Source: Pseudoflavonifractor sp. MSJ-37
GTDB taxonomy: Bacteria; Bacillota; Clostridia; Oscillospirales; Oscillospiraceae
Length of the DNA: 64,000 nt
Assembly: GCF_018917965.1 (NCBI RefSeq)
Contig: NZ_JAHLPP010000001.1
Span: forward strand, 372,001 to 436,000
Direction: 5' to 3'
Program-made: the position numbers and the translations under genes
The notes under the pieces: generated by a model
Seen by the model: only the letters and a program-made list of their open reading frames with translations
Database searches by the model: none
Told to the model about the DNA's origin: nothing
In this document: piece by piece, positions 18,500-27,805 of the stretch
Numbering within the stretch: position 1 is the first letter of the stretch
How the letters are laid out: each line of letters starts with the position of its first letter

Positions 18500-20356
18500 T
18501 TGATCTTGACGCGACTCCAGGCCCTGCTCCAGGGGTTCCTGGATCTGCCGGGGCAGTGGCCTATGGCGGCGGCCTGGTATACCGCCGTGGTCCGCTTCGT
18601 GTTCCCGGTGCTGGCGCTGGGGATCCTGGCGGGGGCGATCCGCTCGCTCCTGCGGGTGCCCCATGTGCCGGAGGTGTGGGCCTATCTCACCCTCCCCAAC
18701 GGGGCTCAGGAGCCCCTGACCCATTGGGAGAACATCCTGGGCCGGAGCGGGGCCTCCGACGTGGTGCTGAACTACCCGGTGGTGTCCCGCCAGCACGCCG
18801 CCCTGATCCGGGCAGAGGATGAGAGCTGGACCGTCTATGACCTGGAGTCCAAGGGAGGCGTGACGGTGAACGGGAAGCCGGTGGACGGCGCGGCCCCGGT
18901 GTCCTTCGGCGACGTGATCGGCCTGAGCGGCGTGGAGACGGTGCTTCTGCCCGTGTCGCTGGAGGAGCAGGAGGAACGGCGTCACCGCCGCCGGAGCCTG
19001 GAGCGGCCGGTGTCCCCCTGGGGGGCGCTGGTCCTGCTGACGGTGTTCCAGGTGCTGACCGCCCTCCAGCTGGTGGTGTCCGCGGGGGAGGAGGCCACGG
19101 CGGCCCTCCCGGCGGCGTTCTTCTGCCTGACGGCCCTCATGTGGGTGTATTTCCTGACGCTGCGGGCCCTGCGGCGGATCGGCTTCGAGATGGAGCTGAT
19201 CGCCTTCTTCCTGTGTACCCTGTCCCTGTCGGTGACGGCCTCGTCGGCGCCCCAGGCCCTGTTCAAGCAGCTGGCCGCCATGGTGCTGGGCCTGGTCCTG
19301 TTCCTGGTGCTGGGGGTGTTCCTCCGGGACCTGGAGCGGGTGAAGAAGATCCGCTGGCTCATGGCCGTGGGCGCGATCGGACTGCTGGGCCTCTCTCTGG
19401 TGGCTGGACAGGTGAAGTACGGCGCGGCCAACTGGATCAACATTGCCGGCATCTCCTTCCAGCCCTCTGAGGTGGGCAAGATCTGCTATATCTTCGCCGG
19501 AGCGGCCACGCTGGAGCGGCTCTTCCGGAAGCGGAACCTGGGGCTGTTCATCCTGCTGACCGGCGTGTGCATGGGCTGTCTGGCCCTGATGAGCGACTTC
19601 GGCACCGCCGCCATCTTCTTCATCACCTTTTTGGTGATCGCCTACCTCCGCTCCGGGGACTGGGCCACCCTGGCCCTGATCTGCGGCGCGGCGGTGTTCG
19701 GCGTGTTCGTGATCCTGTCGGTGAAGCCCTATATCCTGCGGCGCTTCGCCACTTGGGGCCACGCCTGGCAGTACGCCTCTGACGGCGGCTTCCAGCAGAC
19801 CCGCACCATGTCCGCCGCCGCCTCCGGCGGCCTGGTGGGCGTGGGACCGGGCCGGGGCTGGCTCCACCGGGTGCCCGCCGCCGACACGGATCTGGTGTTC
19901 GGCATGCTGTGTGAGGAGTGGGGCCTGATCATCGCCGTGCTGGCGGTGTGCGGGATCCTCTGCTTGACAGTCTTCGCGGTGCGGGCCTCCCGGGCGGGGC
20001 GGTCCAGCTTCTATGTGATCGCCGCCTGCGCCGCCGGGTCCATGATGGTGTTCCAGGCCACCCTGAACGTGCTGGGCGCGGTGGACATCCTGCCCCTGAC
20101 CGGCGTGACCTTCCCCTTCGTGTCCAACGGCGGCTCATCCATGCTGTCCTCCTGGGGACTTCTGGCCTTTTTGAAGGCCACAGACACCCGGCAGAACGCC
20201 AGCTTCGCCATCCGCCTGCCCTCCCGCCGCCGGGGCCGGAGGGAGGAGGAACGTCTGGCCCGCCGGTCCCCGGAGCGGGAGGATACCGAGGGGCTGGAGG
20301 GCTTCGACTTCGGCCAGGGACCGGATGCCACCTATCGAAAGGGGGACCGTCCATGA
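18500..20356 (+). CDS. FHA-domain SEDS peptidoglycan polymerase (FtsW/RodA/SpoVE family)
   Basis: The ~618-residue protein has one N-terminal membrane segment, a forkhead-associated domain (LGRSGASDVVLNYPVVSRQH, then GGVTVNGKPV; ~residues 80-140) and a polytopic SEDS domain. The SEDS part keeps LMSDFGTAAIFF with the catalytic-type Asp, DTDLVFGMLCEEWGL and PLTGVTFPFVSNGGSS. SEDS proteins polymerise lipid II; FHA domains bind phosphothreonine, so activity may be tied to a Ser/Thr kinase. The start is a TTG at 18500 behind GGAGGTGG; a reading from 18338 has no ribosome binding site. It overlaps the PBP gene by 4 bases. Confidence 0.88.
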   Translation: MILTRLQALLQGFLDLPGQWPMAAAWYTAVVRFVFPVLALGILAGAIRSLLRVPHVPEVWAYLTLPNGAQEPLTHWENILGRSGASDVVLNYPVVSRQHAALIRAEDESWTVYDLESKGGVTVNGKPVDGAAPVSFGDVIGLSGVETVLLPVSLEEQEERRHRRRSLERPVSPWGALVLLTVFQVLTALQLVVSAGEEATAALPAAFFCLTALMWVYFLTLRALRRIGFEMELIAFFLCTLSLSVTASSAPQALFKQLAAMVLGLVLFLVLGVFLRDLERVKKIRWLMAVGAIGLLGLSLVAGQVKYGAANWINIAGISFQPSEVGKICYIFAGAATLERLFRKRNLGLFILLTGVCMGCLALMSDFGTAAIFFITFLVIAYLRSGDWATLALICGAAVFGVFVILSVKPYILRRFATWGHAWQYASDGGFQQTRTMSAAASGGLVGVGPGRGWLHRVPAADTDLVFGMLCEEWGLIIAVLAVCGILCLTVFAVRASRAGRSSFYVIAACAAGSMMVFQATLNVLGAVDILPLTGVTFPFVSNGGSSMLSSWGLLAFLKATDTRQNASFAIRLPSRRRGRREEERLARRSPEREDTEGLEGFDFGQGPDATYRKGDRP

Positions 20357-21723
20357 AAAAGATCGAGAAACGGGCGGTGATGTGCCTCCTGCTGGCGCTG
20401 ATCCTGCTGGCGGGACTGGCCCTCTTCTGTGTGCGCTTCGCGTTGGACGGCGGCCGCTGGGCAGGCTTCGCCGCCAACCGGCACCTCTACAACAGCCAGG
20501 GACAGCTGGCGGTGGGCCGGGTGCTGGACCGGGACGGGGACGTGCTCTCTTGGCCTGGAGAGGATGGGAGCCGCCATTATTACGACAACGCCACCGTCCG
20601 CAAGGCCACCCTCCACGCGGTAGGAGACCGGTCCGGCAACATCGGCACCGGGGCACTGACCGCTTTCGCAGACAAGCTGTCCGGCTATAACTTGCTCACC
20701 GGGGCGTACAGCCCGCTGGGGGAGGGGAACGACCTGTACCTGACTCTGGATGCCCGGTACAACTACATCGCCTATGAGGCTCTGGGGGGCAAGAAAGGCA
20801 CGGTGGGCGTCTATGACTACACCAACGGGCAGATCCTCTGCATGGTGTCCGCCCCCACCTTCGATCCGGCGGACCCGCCGAACATCCAGGAGGGAGACGA
20901 CCGGTATGACGGCGTGTATCTGAACCGGTTCCTGTCCGGCACCTTCATCCCCGGCTCCATCTTCAAGACTGTGACTCTCGCCGCCGCGATCGAGCATATC
21001 CCGGACCTGTTCCAGCGGCGGTTCACCTGCACCGGCTCTACTGATGTGGGCGGCGAGCCCATCGCATGCCCCCGTGCCCACGGGGACATGGACATCTATG
21101 GGGCCCTCGCCAACTCCTGCAACGGCGTGTTCGGCCAGCTGGCGGCAGAGCTGGGGGCGGACACCCTGAACGAGTATGTGGACAAGGCGGGGCTCACCGG
21201 CTCCTACAAGGTCAGCGGCATCCCCACCGCCAAGGGCAGCTTCGACACCGGCTCCACGGAGAACCAGCTGGGCTGGGCCGGCGTGGGCCAGTACAACGAT
21301 CTGGTGGACCCCTGCTCCATGATGGTGTGGATGGGGGCCATCGCCAACGGCGGAAAGGCGGCGGTGCCTCAGCTGATCCTCAAGACGGAGACGCCGCTGG
21401 GCATCCCCGGCTCCTTCTATCGAAAACACCAGACCAAGACTCTGGTGGAGGAGGACACGGCCCGGACGCTGGCCGACATGATGGCCAACAACGTGTCCCA
21501 GACTTACGGGAGCGGACGCTTCCCCAATATGGACCTCTGCGCCAAGTCGGGCACCGGCGAGGTAGGCGGCGGAAAAGCCCCCAATACCTGGTTCGCCGGC
21601 TTCCTGCGGAACGCGGACGCGCCCTATGCCTTCGTGGTGCTGGTGGAGGAGGGCAGCAATGGCTCCGACACCGCCGGCGCAGTGGCCTCTAAGGTGCTGG
21701 ACGCGATCGTGAACGGATATTGA
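20353..21723 (+). CDS. Penicillin-binding protein (transpeptidase partner of the SEDS protein)
   Basis: The 456-residue class B-like PBP has one N-terminal membrane helix (residues ~9-28) and a transpeptidase domain with the three active-site motifs: SxxK as PGSIFK near residue 202, SxN as NSCN near 256 and KSGTGE near 400. It lacks the large pedestal domain of PBP2/PBP3, so it is compact (PbpA-like, as in the RodA-PbpA pairs of Gram-positives). ATG overlaps the SEDS stop, implying coupled translation and a stoichiometric pair. Confidence 0.9.
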   Translation: MKKIEKRAVMCLLLALILLAGLALFCVRFALDGGRWAGFAANRHLYNSQGQLAVGRVLDRDGDVLSWPGEDGSRHYYDNATVRKATLHAVGDRSGNIGTGALTAFADKLSGYNLLTGAYSPLGEGNDLYLTLDARYNYIAYEALGGKKGTVGVYDYTNGQILCMVSAPTFDPADPPNIQEGDDRYDGVYLNRFLSGTFIPGSIFKTVTLAAAIEHIPDLFQRRFTCTGSTDVGGEPIACPRAHGDMDIYGALANSCNGVFGQLAAELGADTLNEYVDKAGLTGSYKVSGIPTAKGSFDTGSTENQLGWAGVGQYNDLVDPCSMMVWMGAIANGGKAAVPQLILKTETPLGIPGSFYRKHQTKTLVEEDTARTLADMMANNVSQTYGSGRFPNMDLCAKSGTGEVGGGKAPNTWFAGFLRNADAPYAFVVLVEEGSNGSDTAGAVASKVLDAIVNGY

Positions 21724-21741
21724 GGCGGCAGATGATGAACG

Positions 21742-21780
21742 AACGGCCCTCCCGGAGCGTCAAGCTCCGGGAGGGCCGTT
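21742..21780. terminator. Intrinsic terminator between convergent genes
   Basis: A perfect 17-bp stem (21742-21758 with 21764-21780) and 5-base loop lie after the PBP stop. It overlaps the last codons of the convergent glycosyltransferase gene, whose stop is at 21760. Confidence 0.8.
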
Positions 21781-22851
21781 TTCGGCCAGATCGGCGAAGA
21801 AGGCGGCGTTCTGCCGGCAGGAGGGGTCGCCGGGGCGGAAGGACGCGGCCTGCTCGTTCCACTGGGCCGCTTTGACTGGGTCCCCCAGATGCCACCAGCA
21901 CAGAGCGATCTGGAAGGCGGGGAGATAGCCGTGGCAGTCCGGCCGGAGGAAGCCGCCCGCGGAGGCTCTCTGCCCGCAGCGGAGGGCCAGCTCATACCAG
22001 CGGAGAGCGGACCGCCAGTCCTCCTGCTGGAAGGCGAGGGCGCCCAGCCCGCAGCAGACCTCCGCCCGGGGGCCGTCGTAGGCCAGCGCCTCCAGCAGGG
22101 CCCGGACCGCCTGCCGGCGCCGGCCAAGAGCGGCATAGCAGTCGGAGAGGACTTGGCAGGCGCCGATCTGGTCCTCGACCCAGCCCTGACCGCGTTCCAG
22201 AAAGCCTTCCAGCACGGGGACGGCCTCAGAGAAGCGGTGGTGGTCCCGGAGCTCCCTGCCATAATAATACTGCTCCCGGGGGGAGAACACACGGCCGGAG
22301 GTCCGGAGACCCTCCAGGATCCGCAGGTTCCGGTCCGGGTCGCCGGGCCCCTCCTTCCGGTGGGTGACGGCGGCCTCGGTATAGACAATCGTCCCACGGG
22401 GCGGGACGGCTTCATGGACCGCCCCGGTCCAGCGGAGCCAGGGCACGTTCCGCAGGATCCGCTCCCGGTAGTAGGAGAGGACCGGGGCACCGTCCGGCCC
22501 CAGAGTCTGATAGCGGGCCATGACCACATCGGCGGCGGGGAGCGCCTGCTCCTTCACGGCCAGAAGGGCCTCCCGGTCCGGTGGGAGGATCACGTCATCG
22601 GCGTCCAGCCACAGGCAGAAGGGACAGCGGGCCTGATCGAAGGCGAAGTTCCGGGCGGCGGAGAAATCGTCCCGCCAGGGGAAGGAAAAAACTCGGTCCG
22701 CGGCGCGGGCGGCCAGCTCCGGCGTGCCGTCGGTGGAGCCGGTATCCACCAGCACCAGCTCGTCATAGAGCCCGGCGGCGCTCTCCAGACAGCGGGCCAG
22801 TACGGCCTCCTCGTTCCGGACGATCATGCAAAGGGAGATGGGAGCAGACAT
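21760..22851 (-). CDS. Family 2 glycosyltransferase with C-terminal TPR-like region
   Basis: Residues 1-~190 form a GT-A fold (ISLCMIVRNEEAVLARCLES; VDTGSTDGT; LWLDADDVILPP with the metal-binding DAD), as in SunS-like and lipopolysaccharide glycosyltransferases that use nucleotide sugars. Residues ~200-363 are helical repeats resembling TPRs (YYYGRELRDHHRFSEAVPVLEGFL; LGALAFQQEDWRSALRWYELAL). This GT2-TPR layout is common in Clostridia; the acceptor is unknown. The gene stands alone on the minus strand. Confidence 0.82.
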   Translation of the reverse strand: MSAPISLCMIVRNEEAVLARCLESAAGLYDELVLVDTGSTDGTPELAARAADRVFSFPWRDDFSAARNFAFDQARCPFCLWLDADDVILPPDREALLAVKEQALPAADVVMARYQTLGPDGAPVLSYYRERILRNVPWLRWTGAVHEAVPPRGTIVYTEAAVTHRKEGPGDPDRNLRILEGLRTSGRVFSPREQYYYGRELRDHHRFSEAVPVLEGFLERGQGWVEDQIGACQVLSDCYAALGRRRQAVRALLEALAYDGPRAEVCCGLGALAFQQEDWRSALRWYELALRCGQRASAGGFLRPDCHGYLPAFQIALCWWHLGDPVKAAQWNEQAASFRPGDPSCRQNAAFFADLAENGPPGA

Positions 22852-22903
22852 GACGCACCTCCAGACGTTCGATGGCCCATCCTATGCGGGAGGACATGGA
22901 AAC

Positions 22904-22938
22904 GCCCCGCCTGGCAGCATGGAGCTGGCGGGCGGGGC
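22904..22938 (-). terminator. Hairpin after the unknown membrane-protein gene
   Basis: GCCCCGCC (22904-22911) pairs with GGCGGGGC (22931-22938) just past the stop at 22963. The following T-run is poor (GTTTCC), so termination is plausible but not strong. Confidence 0.45.
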
Positions 22939-22962
22939 ATCGTTCTGGACGCGGAGATAGGA

Positions 22963-24759
22963 TCAGGCGGCGGGGAGGTCGGTCCCGGTCTCATCCGCCG
23001 TCCCGGCCGGGGCTTCGCTGGGCTCTGGGTCTACCTCCGGCGCGCCAGAGACAGCGGGGACGGCCGTACCGTCGCCCCGGCGGTCCAGGGTGACGGCGGT
23101 GCCCCGGAGGATATCGGAGGTCCCGTCCGCCACCTCATGGTGGATGGTGACGGTATCGCCCACGTTGAGGATGACCGTCACCTGGTCCTGCGCGGCGGAG
23201 AGGGTATAGAAGGTCTCGCCGCCCTCCAGCCGGAGGAAGTAGTAGGTGTTTCCATCCAGCACGGCGGAGCGGATCTCGGCGATGACGCCGTGGACCTCGG
23301 TCTGGGGCAGGTCCTCCTCGGTGGTGATGCCCTTCTGGACCAGGAGCTGGATATACTTCTGCTCACAGTCGGACACGGTGGAGCCGGTGGCCACCACCTG
23401 ATACTGGGCCACATTGACCATGGCGTAGCTCTTCACCAGATCGGTGGCATCCTTCAGGGGGATGAAATAGGTGGGCTCTCCGGAGATGTTCAGGAGCAGG
23501 GGGAAGGTGGCGGTGTAGCCCAGGTCCTGGACCACGCCCTGGGCGGAGAGCTGGGCCGCGCCCTCCGTGGCGCCGGGCGCCGAGTAGAACTTGGTCTCCT
23601 TGGTCCGCTGGTTCGAGAGGAGGAAGCCCAGATTGGACTGATCCGAGTTGATGGAGGTGATCCCGGTGTACATATACACGTCGTCATTGAGGGCGATGTA
23701 GTTGTACCCCTCGGTGGTGACGGTCACGTCCCGCTGGCCGAACACCGAGTTGAGGAAGCCGCGGATCAGAGTGCCGTGATAGTCATACTGCTCCATGATG
23801 AGCTGGGGCGTGTACAGATTGTCCACCCAGGAGGGCACATCCTCGTAGTACTGGCACGCTCCGGTGACAGCGTTGACCAGCACGGCGCCCTTGATGTCCA
23901 CGCCGCCGAAGAGACCGATGGTCTTGACCATCCGGGGTGCGATCCAGTAGGGCGTGCCCTCCTCGTCGATCTCGAACTGAGGGGTGTCGAACATCATGGC
24001 GGGATAGTGGAACCGCAGGTGGCGCATGATGTTCCGGTTCAAGGGCTCGGAGAAGGAGTACTTCATGCCCTCGGGCAGACGGACCACCTGGGCCTCCTGG
24101 GTCACCATGTCCACCAGCACATAGGCGGGCAGGCCCTGAGACCGGTTGGTGAACCACTTGACCAGATCGGCGTAGGCGATGGGGGCCACCCGGACGGGCC
24201 GGCCCTGATAGTTGATCTGGGTGGAGTCGTTGGAGTACTCGAACTGGCTGACCATGTCGCTGAGGGTGCCCATCTGCCGGTCGCCCAGGTATTCGGCGGA
24301 CTGCCGGTCCAGGGTGGGGATCTCGTTGAAGGAGATCTCGGCGATGTCGGCGGAGAAGTCGCCGTCCTGCACGGTCAGCAGGTCCCGATAAGCGGAGGCC
24401 CGCAGGATGGGCAGGGAGAGGACCTCGCCCACAGCGGCCACGACGACCAGCAGGAGGAACAGCGCCCCCACCGGCAGGCACTGTCGCTTCACGAAGCGGG
24501 CGTATTCCCGGAGATAGCCCTTGGCAGAGGTCTGCTCCGGCTCCAGCCCGAAGCCGGAGGTGAGGAGGGAGACCAGGGTGTAGACGATGCACAGGAGCCC
24601 CACGAAGCCGTAGAAGTCTCCGGACTGGGGGTTCAGGGCGGGGAGGGACACATAGAAGTAGACGGCCCCCACGATCGCGGTGACGGCCAGGGCGAACAGC
24701 ACCCGTCCGGCCCGGCTCCGGGGCAGATGGTGCTTCACCTTGTTGGATGACTGACTCAA
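22963..24759 (-). CDS. Conserved membrane protein of unknown function
   Basis: The 598-residue protein has three hydrophobic segments near the N-terminus (residues ~18-37, 48-67 and 94-116), then a large predicted extracytoplasmic region of ~450 residues, and a low-complexity acidic/Pro/Ala tail (PEVDPEPSEAPAGTADETG). The external part mixes beta-rich stretches such as YWIAPRMVKTIGLFGG and GAVLVNAVTGACQYY, but I recognise no catalytic motif. Similar proteins occur in Clostridia. The start is the ATG just after a TCCTCC-complementary RBS (GGAGGAT). It is monocistronic. Confidence 0.7.
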   Translation of the reverse strand: MSQSSNKVKHHLPRSRAGRVLFALAVTAIVGAVYFYVSLPALNPQSGDFYGFVGLLCIVYTLVSLLTSGFGLEPEQTSAKGYLREYARFVKRQCLPVGALFLLLVVVAAVGEVLSLPILRASAYRDLLTVQDGDFSADIAEISFNEIPTLDRQSAEYLGDRQMGTLSDMVSQFEYSNDSTQINYQGRPVRVAPIAYADLVKWFTNRSQGLPAYVLVDMVTQEAQVVRLPEGMKYSFSEPLNRNIMRHLRFHYPAMMFDTPQFEIDEEGTPYWIAPRMVKTIGLFGGVDIKGAVLVNAVTGACQYYEDVPSWVDNLYTPQLIMEQYDYHGTLIRGFLNSVFGQRDVTVTTEGYNYIALNDDVYMYTGITSINSDQSNLGFLLSNQRTKETKFYSAPGATEGAAQLSAQGVVQDLGYTATFPLLLNISGEPTYFIPLKDATDLVKSYAMVNVAQYQVVATGSTVSDCEQKYIQLLVQKGITTEEDLPQTEVHGVIAEIRSAVLDGNTYYFLRLEGGETFYTLSAAQDQVTVILNVGDTVTIHHEVADGTSDILRGTAVTLDRRGDGTAVPAVSGAPEVDPEPSEAPAGTADETGTDLPAA

Positions 24760-24817
24760 ACCATATCCTCCTTAAAAGATCCCGTTCATGGACGGGGCGG
24801 ATGGGGATGACGATGCC

Positions 24818-24846
24818 AGTATAACCTCTTTTTGGGGAAAACACAA
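24818..24846 (-). promoter_or_regulatory. Promoter of the unknown membrane-protein gene
   Basis: On the minus strand TTGTGT (24841-24846), a 17-base spacer and TATACT (24818-24823) lie about 60 bases before the start at 24759. Confidence 0.55.
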
Positions 24847-24943
24847 TGGCGGCCTGGAGTGGGCACAGGCCCCCATTGGGCGGAACGCCTGTGGGGGACG
24901 GCGGATGTGGACGGTTTTTGTGCCGTTTTTAGGGGAAACAGGG

Positions 24944-24972
24944 TTGCAATAGGGGATAAGAGAGGTTAAAAT
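24944..24972 (+). promoter_or_regulatory. Promoter of the radical-SAM pair
   Basis: TTGCAA (24944-24949), a 17-base spacer and TAAAAT (24967-24972) lie 91 bases before the start at 25063. The 303-base gap 24760-25062 holds this promoter and the divergent one at 24818; I see nothing else. Confidence 0.55.
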
Positions 24973-25062
24973 AAATAATCAGCCTTTTCTGATACCGAAT
25001 GGACCTTCGCAGACGGTATCCGGGGCCATGACCTTGAGACAGAAAGCGACGGTAGTTCGGCT

Positions 25063-26901
25063 ATGAATCGTACTTTGGAGCATATCCTGCCCCGCGTCCA
25101 GAAGCCGGCGCGGTATACCGGCGGAGAATACAACGCGGTGGTCAAGGACCTGGACAAGGTGGACACCCGCGTGGCCCTCTGCTTCCCGGACACCTATGAG
25201 ATCGGGATGTCCAATCTGGGCATCCGGATCCTGTACGGCGTGATGAACGAGATGGATGGCGTCTGGTGCGAACGGGTCTTCGCTCCCTGGGGCGATATGG
25301 AGGACGAGATGCGCCGGGAGGGGCTGTCTCTCTATGGACTGGAGAGCGGCGATCCCATCGCTGACTTCGACATCATCGGCTTCTCTCTGGGCTATGAGAT
25401 GGCCTACACCAATGTGCTCAACATGCTGGATCTGGCTGGTCTGCCCCTGCGGAGCGCCGACCGGGACGAGTTCGCCCCTCTGATCATCGCTGGCGGCACC
25501 TGCGCCTTCAACTCCGAACCGCTGGCCCCGTTCATCGATATCTTTTCTCTGGGCGAGGGCGAGGACGTGACTGTGGAGCTGATCCAGCTCTACCGGAAGG
25601 CCCGGGAGGAGTGCTGGACGAAGGAAGAACTCCTCCGCGCCGCCGCCAAGATCCCCGGCCTGTATGTGCCCTCCCTCTATGATGTGTCTTATAAAGAGGA
25701 TGGCACTATCGCCGCCATCGAGCCGGCAGAGGGCGTACCTCCGGTGGTGACCAAGCGGATCGTGCAGGACCTGAACAAGTCCTATTTCCCGGTCAAGACC
25801 ATCGTGCCCTCTACGGAGATCGTCCATGACCGGGTGATGCTGGAGGTGTTCCGGGGCTGTATCCGGGGCTGCCGCTTCTGCCAGGCGGGCTATGCCTACC
25901 GCCCGGTGCGGCCCAAGGACCCGGAACTGCTGATCCGGCAGGGCATCGAGTCCTGCAAGGCTTCCGGCTATCAGGAGATGACCCTGTCCTCTCTGTCCAC
26001 CAGCGACTACCGCCGCCTGCTGGAGCTGTGCGATGGGCTCCAGGAGTGGTGCGACCCCCACGGGGTGAACATCTCTCTGCCCTCCCTGCGGGCGGACAAC
26101 TTCTCCTGGGCCCTGATGGAGCGGCTCCAGCACGGCCGCCGGAGCGGCCTGACCTTCGCCCCCGAGGCGGGCACCCAGCGCCTGCGGGACGTGATCAACA
26201 AGAACGTGACCGAGGAGGATATCCTCAATTTCTGCCGCACGGCCTTCGCCGGAGGCTGGTCCACAGTGAAGCTCTACTTCATGCTGGGCCTGCCCACGGA
26301 GACCGATGAGGACGTGCTGGGCATCGCCGACCTGGCCGAGAAGGTCTACCAGACCTGGCGGGAGGTCACGCCCAACCGGAGCCGGGGCGTGAAGATCACC
26401 GTGTCCACGGCCTTCTTCGTCCCCAAGCCCCACACGGCCTTCCAGTGGGAGCCCCAGATCAGCCGGGAGGAGTACGAGCGCCGGGTGAAGCTCCTGCGGG
26501 AGCATATGAAGGGCCGCTCCATCTCCTACCACTGGCACGACCCGGAGACCAGCGTGCTGGAGGCCGTCCTGGCCCGGGGCGACCGCCGTCTGGCAGATCT
26601 GCTGGAGACGGTATGGCGCAAGGGCGCCAAATTCGACACTTGGGATGAGTACTTCGACTACGACCGCTGGATGGAGGCCTTCGCCGACTGCGGCATCGAT
26701 CCGGCCTTCTACGCCAACCGGACCCGGGACAAGGACGAGATCCTGCCCTGGACCCCCACCTCTGTGGGCGTGAGCACCAAGTTCCTGTGGCGGGAGCGGG
26801 AGCAGGCCTACAAGGGCGTCATCACGCCGGACTGCCGGAAGCAGTGTACTGGATGCGGCGCCGACAAGCTCTACTGCGGTGAGTGCGATGCGGAGTGCTG
26901 A
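25063..26901 (+). CDS. TIGR03960-type B12-binding/radical SAM protein
   Basis: The 612-residue protein has an N-terminal B12-binding-like region, then a radical SAM core with the cluster-binding motif CIRGCRFC (Cys266, 270, 273) and a cysteine-rich C-terminus (CRKQCTGCGADKLYCGECDAEC, too long to be incidental). The N-terminus (RVQKPARYTGGEYNAVVKDL; FPDTYEIGMSNLG) is diagnostic for TIGR03960. This family is almost always next to a TIGR03936 (DUF2344) gene, as it is here; the pair is suspected to act in RNA or ribosome modification, but the reaction is unproven. Confidence 0.88.
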   Translation: MNRTLEHILPRVQKPARYTGGEYNAVVKDLDKVDTRVALCFPDTYEIGMSNLGIRILYGVMNEMDGVWCERVFAPWGDMEDEMRREGLSLYGLESGDPIADFDIIGFSLGYEMAYTNVLNMLDLAGLPLRSADRDEFAPLIIAGGTCAFNSEPLAPFIDIFSLGEGEDVTVELIQLYRKAREECWTKEELLRAAAKIPGLYVPSLYDVSYKEDGTIAAIEPAEGVPPVVTKRIVQDLNKSYFPVKTIVPSTEIVHDRVMLEVFRGCIRGCRFCQAGYAYRPVRPKDPELLIRQGIESCKASGYQEMTLSSLSTSDYRRLLELCDGLQEWCDPHGVNISLPSLRADNFSWALMERLQHGRRSGLTFAPEAGTQRLRDVINKNVTEEDILNFCRTAFAGGWSTVKLYFMLGLPTETDEDVLGIADLAEKVYQTWREVTPNRSRGVKITVSTAFFVPKPHTAFQWEPQISREEYERRVKLLREHMKGRSISYHWHDPETSVLEAVLARGDRRLADLLETVWRKGAKFDTWDEYFDYDRWMEAFADCGIDPAFYANRTRDKDEILPWTPTSVGVSTKFLWREREQAYKGVITPDCRKQCTGCGADKLYCGECDAEC

Positions 26902-26953
26902 TCCGGGCGCGCATGGAAATTTCGGAACTTAGGAACAAAGGAGCGGAGCGCCT

Positions 26954-27625
26954 ATGACGACCCACAGGCTGGCCTTTTCCAAGCTGGATACGGCCCGATT
27001 CATCTCCCATCTGGATCTGATGCGGACCTTCCAGCGGGCATTCCTCCGGGCGGGTATCCCCATCAAGCATACCGAGGGCTTCAACCCCCATGCCTTCGTC
27101 TCCATCCCTCTGCCCCTGTCAGTGGGCTATTCCAGCACCTGCGAGGTGCTGGAGTGCCAGATCCTGGGGGAGGATCCGGATCTGGACGCGGTCCCGGAGC
27201 GGATGAACGCCGTCCTGCCCGCCGGGATCCGGGTGGAGCGTTGCTATGTGGCCGAGCGTCCGGTGAAGCAGATCGCCTATGTGAACTATATCGTCACGCT
27301 GGAATATGAGGGCGGCGCCCCCTTCGGCGCGGACACGGCCATCCAGGAGCTGCTGGCCCGGGAGAGCCTGATCATGCAGAAGCGGTCCAAGAAGGCCAAG
27401 AGCGGCTTCACTGAGGTAGACCTGATCCCACTGATCGCCAAGTCCACCGTGGAGGAGCGCCGGGACACCGTGACGCTGGATCTGGTGGTCCGGGCCAAAG
27501 ACCCCGGCCTCAATCCGGAACTGATCCTGGCCGCCATCCGTCAGGAGTGTCCACAGGCGGCGCCCGACCTGACCATGTTCCACCGCCGGGCGGTGCTGGA
27601 TCAGTCCATGGAGCCCTGGGAGTGA
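26954..27625 (+). CDS. TIGR03936/DUF2344 radical-SAM-associated protein
   Basis: The 223-residue protein starts TTHRLAFSKLDTARFISHLDLMRTFQRAFLRAGIP, the hallmark of DUF2344. It follows the TIGR03960 gene by 52 bases with an RBS (AAAGGAGCGGAG). In some genomes the two are fused. No catalytic residues are obvious, so a substrate-binding or partner role for the radical SAM enzyme is likely by association. Confidence 0.87.
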   Translation: MTTHRLAFSKLDTARFISHLDLMRTFQRAFLRAGIPIKHTEGFNPHAFVSIPLPLSVGYSSTCEVLECQILGEDPDLDAVPERMNAVLPAGIRVERCYVAERPVKQIAYVNYIVTLEYEGGAPFGADTAIQELLARESLIMQKRSKKAKSGFTEVDLIPLIAKSTVEERRDTVTLDLVVRAKDPGLNPELILAAIRQECPQAAPDLTMFHRRAVLDQSMEPWE

Positions 27626-27747
27626 TCTGGGGGACGTTCCACGCCCGTCATTGTGACATATGTGTGCTGTCACGGGACGAAGAGTGGACGCGGCGTATCG
27701 ATACTGACCAAAGATCGAAAAAATAGGGGCCCGGCCGAAAAAAATAT

Positions 27748-27776
27748 TTGACGATCGGGCCTTGACACGCTATAAT
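27748..27776 (+). promoter_or_regulatory. Promoter of the yceD-rpmF operon
   Basis: TTGACG (27748-27753), a 17-base spacer and consensus TATAAT (27771-27776) end 29 bases before the start codon. Confidence 0.75.
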
Positions 27777-27805
27777 ATCTGCTGTGACATTGCGAGAGGT
27801 GTATC

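Noticed and set aside
21889..24750. 953-codon plus-strand frame opposite the glycosyltransferase and membrane-protein genes
   Set aside because: Repetitive Gly/Val/His composition, no family motif; both minus-strand genes are convincing.
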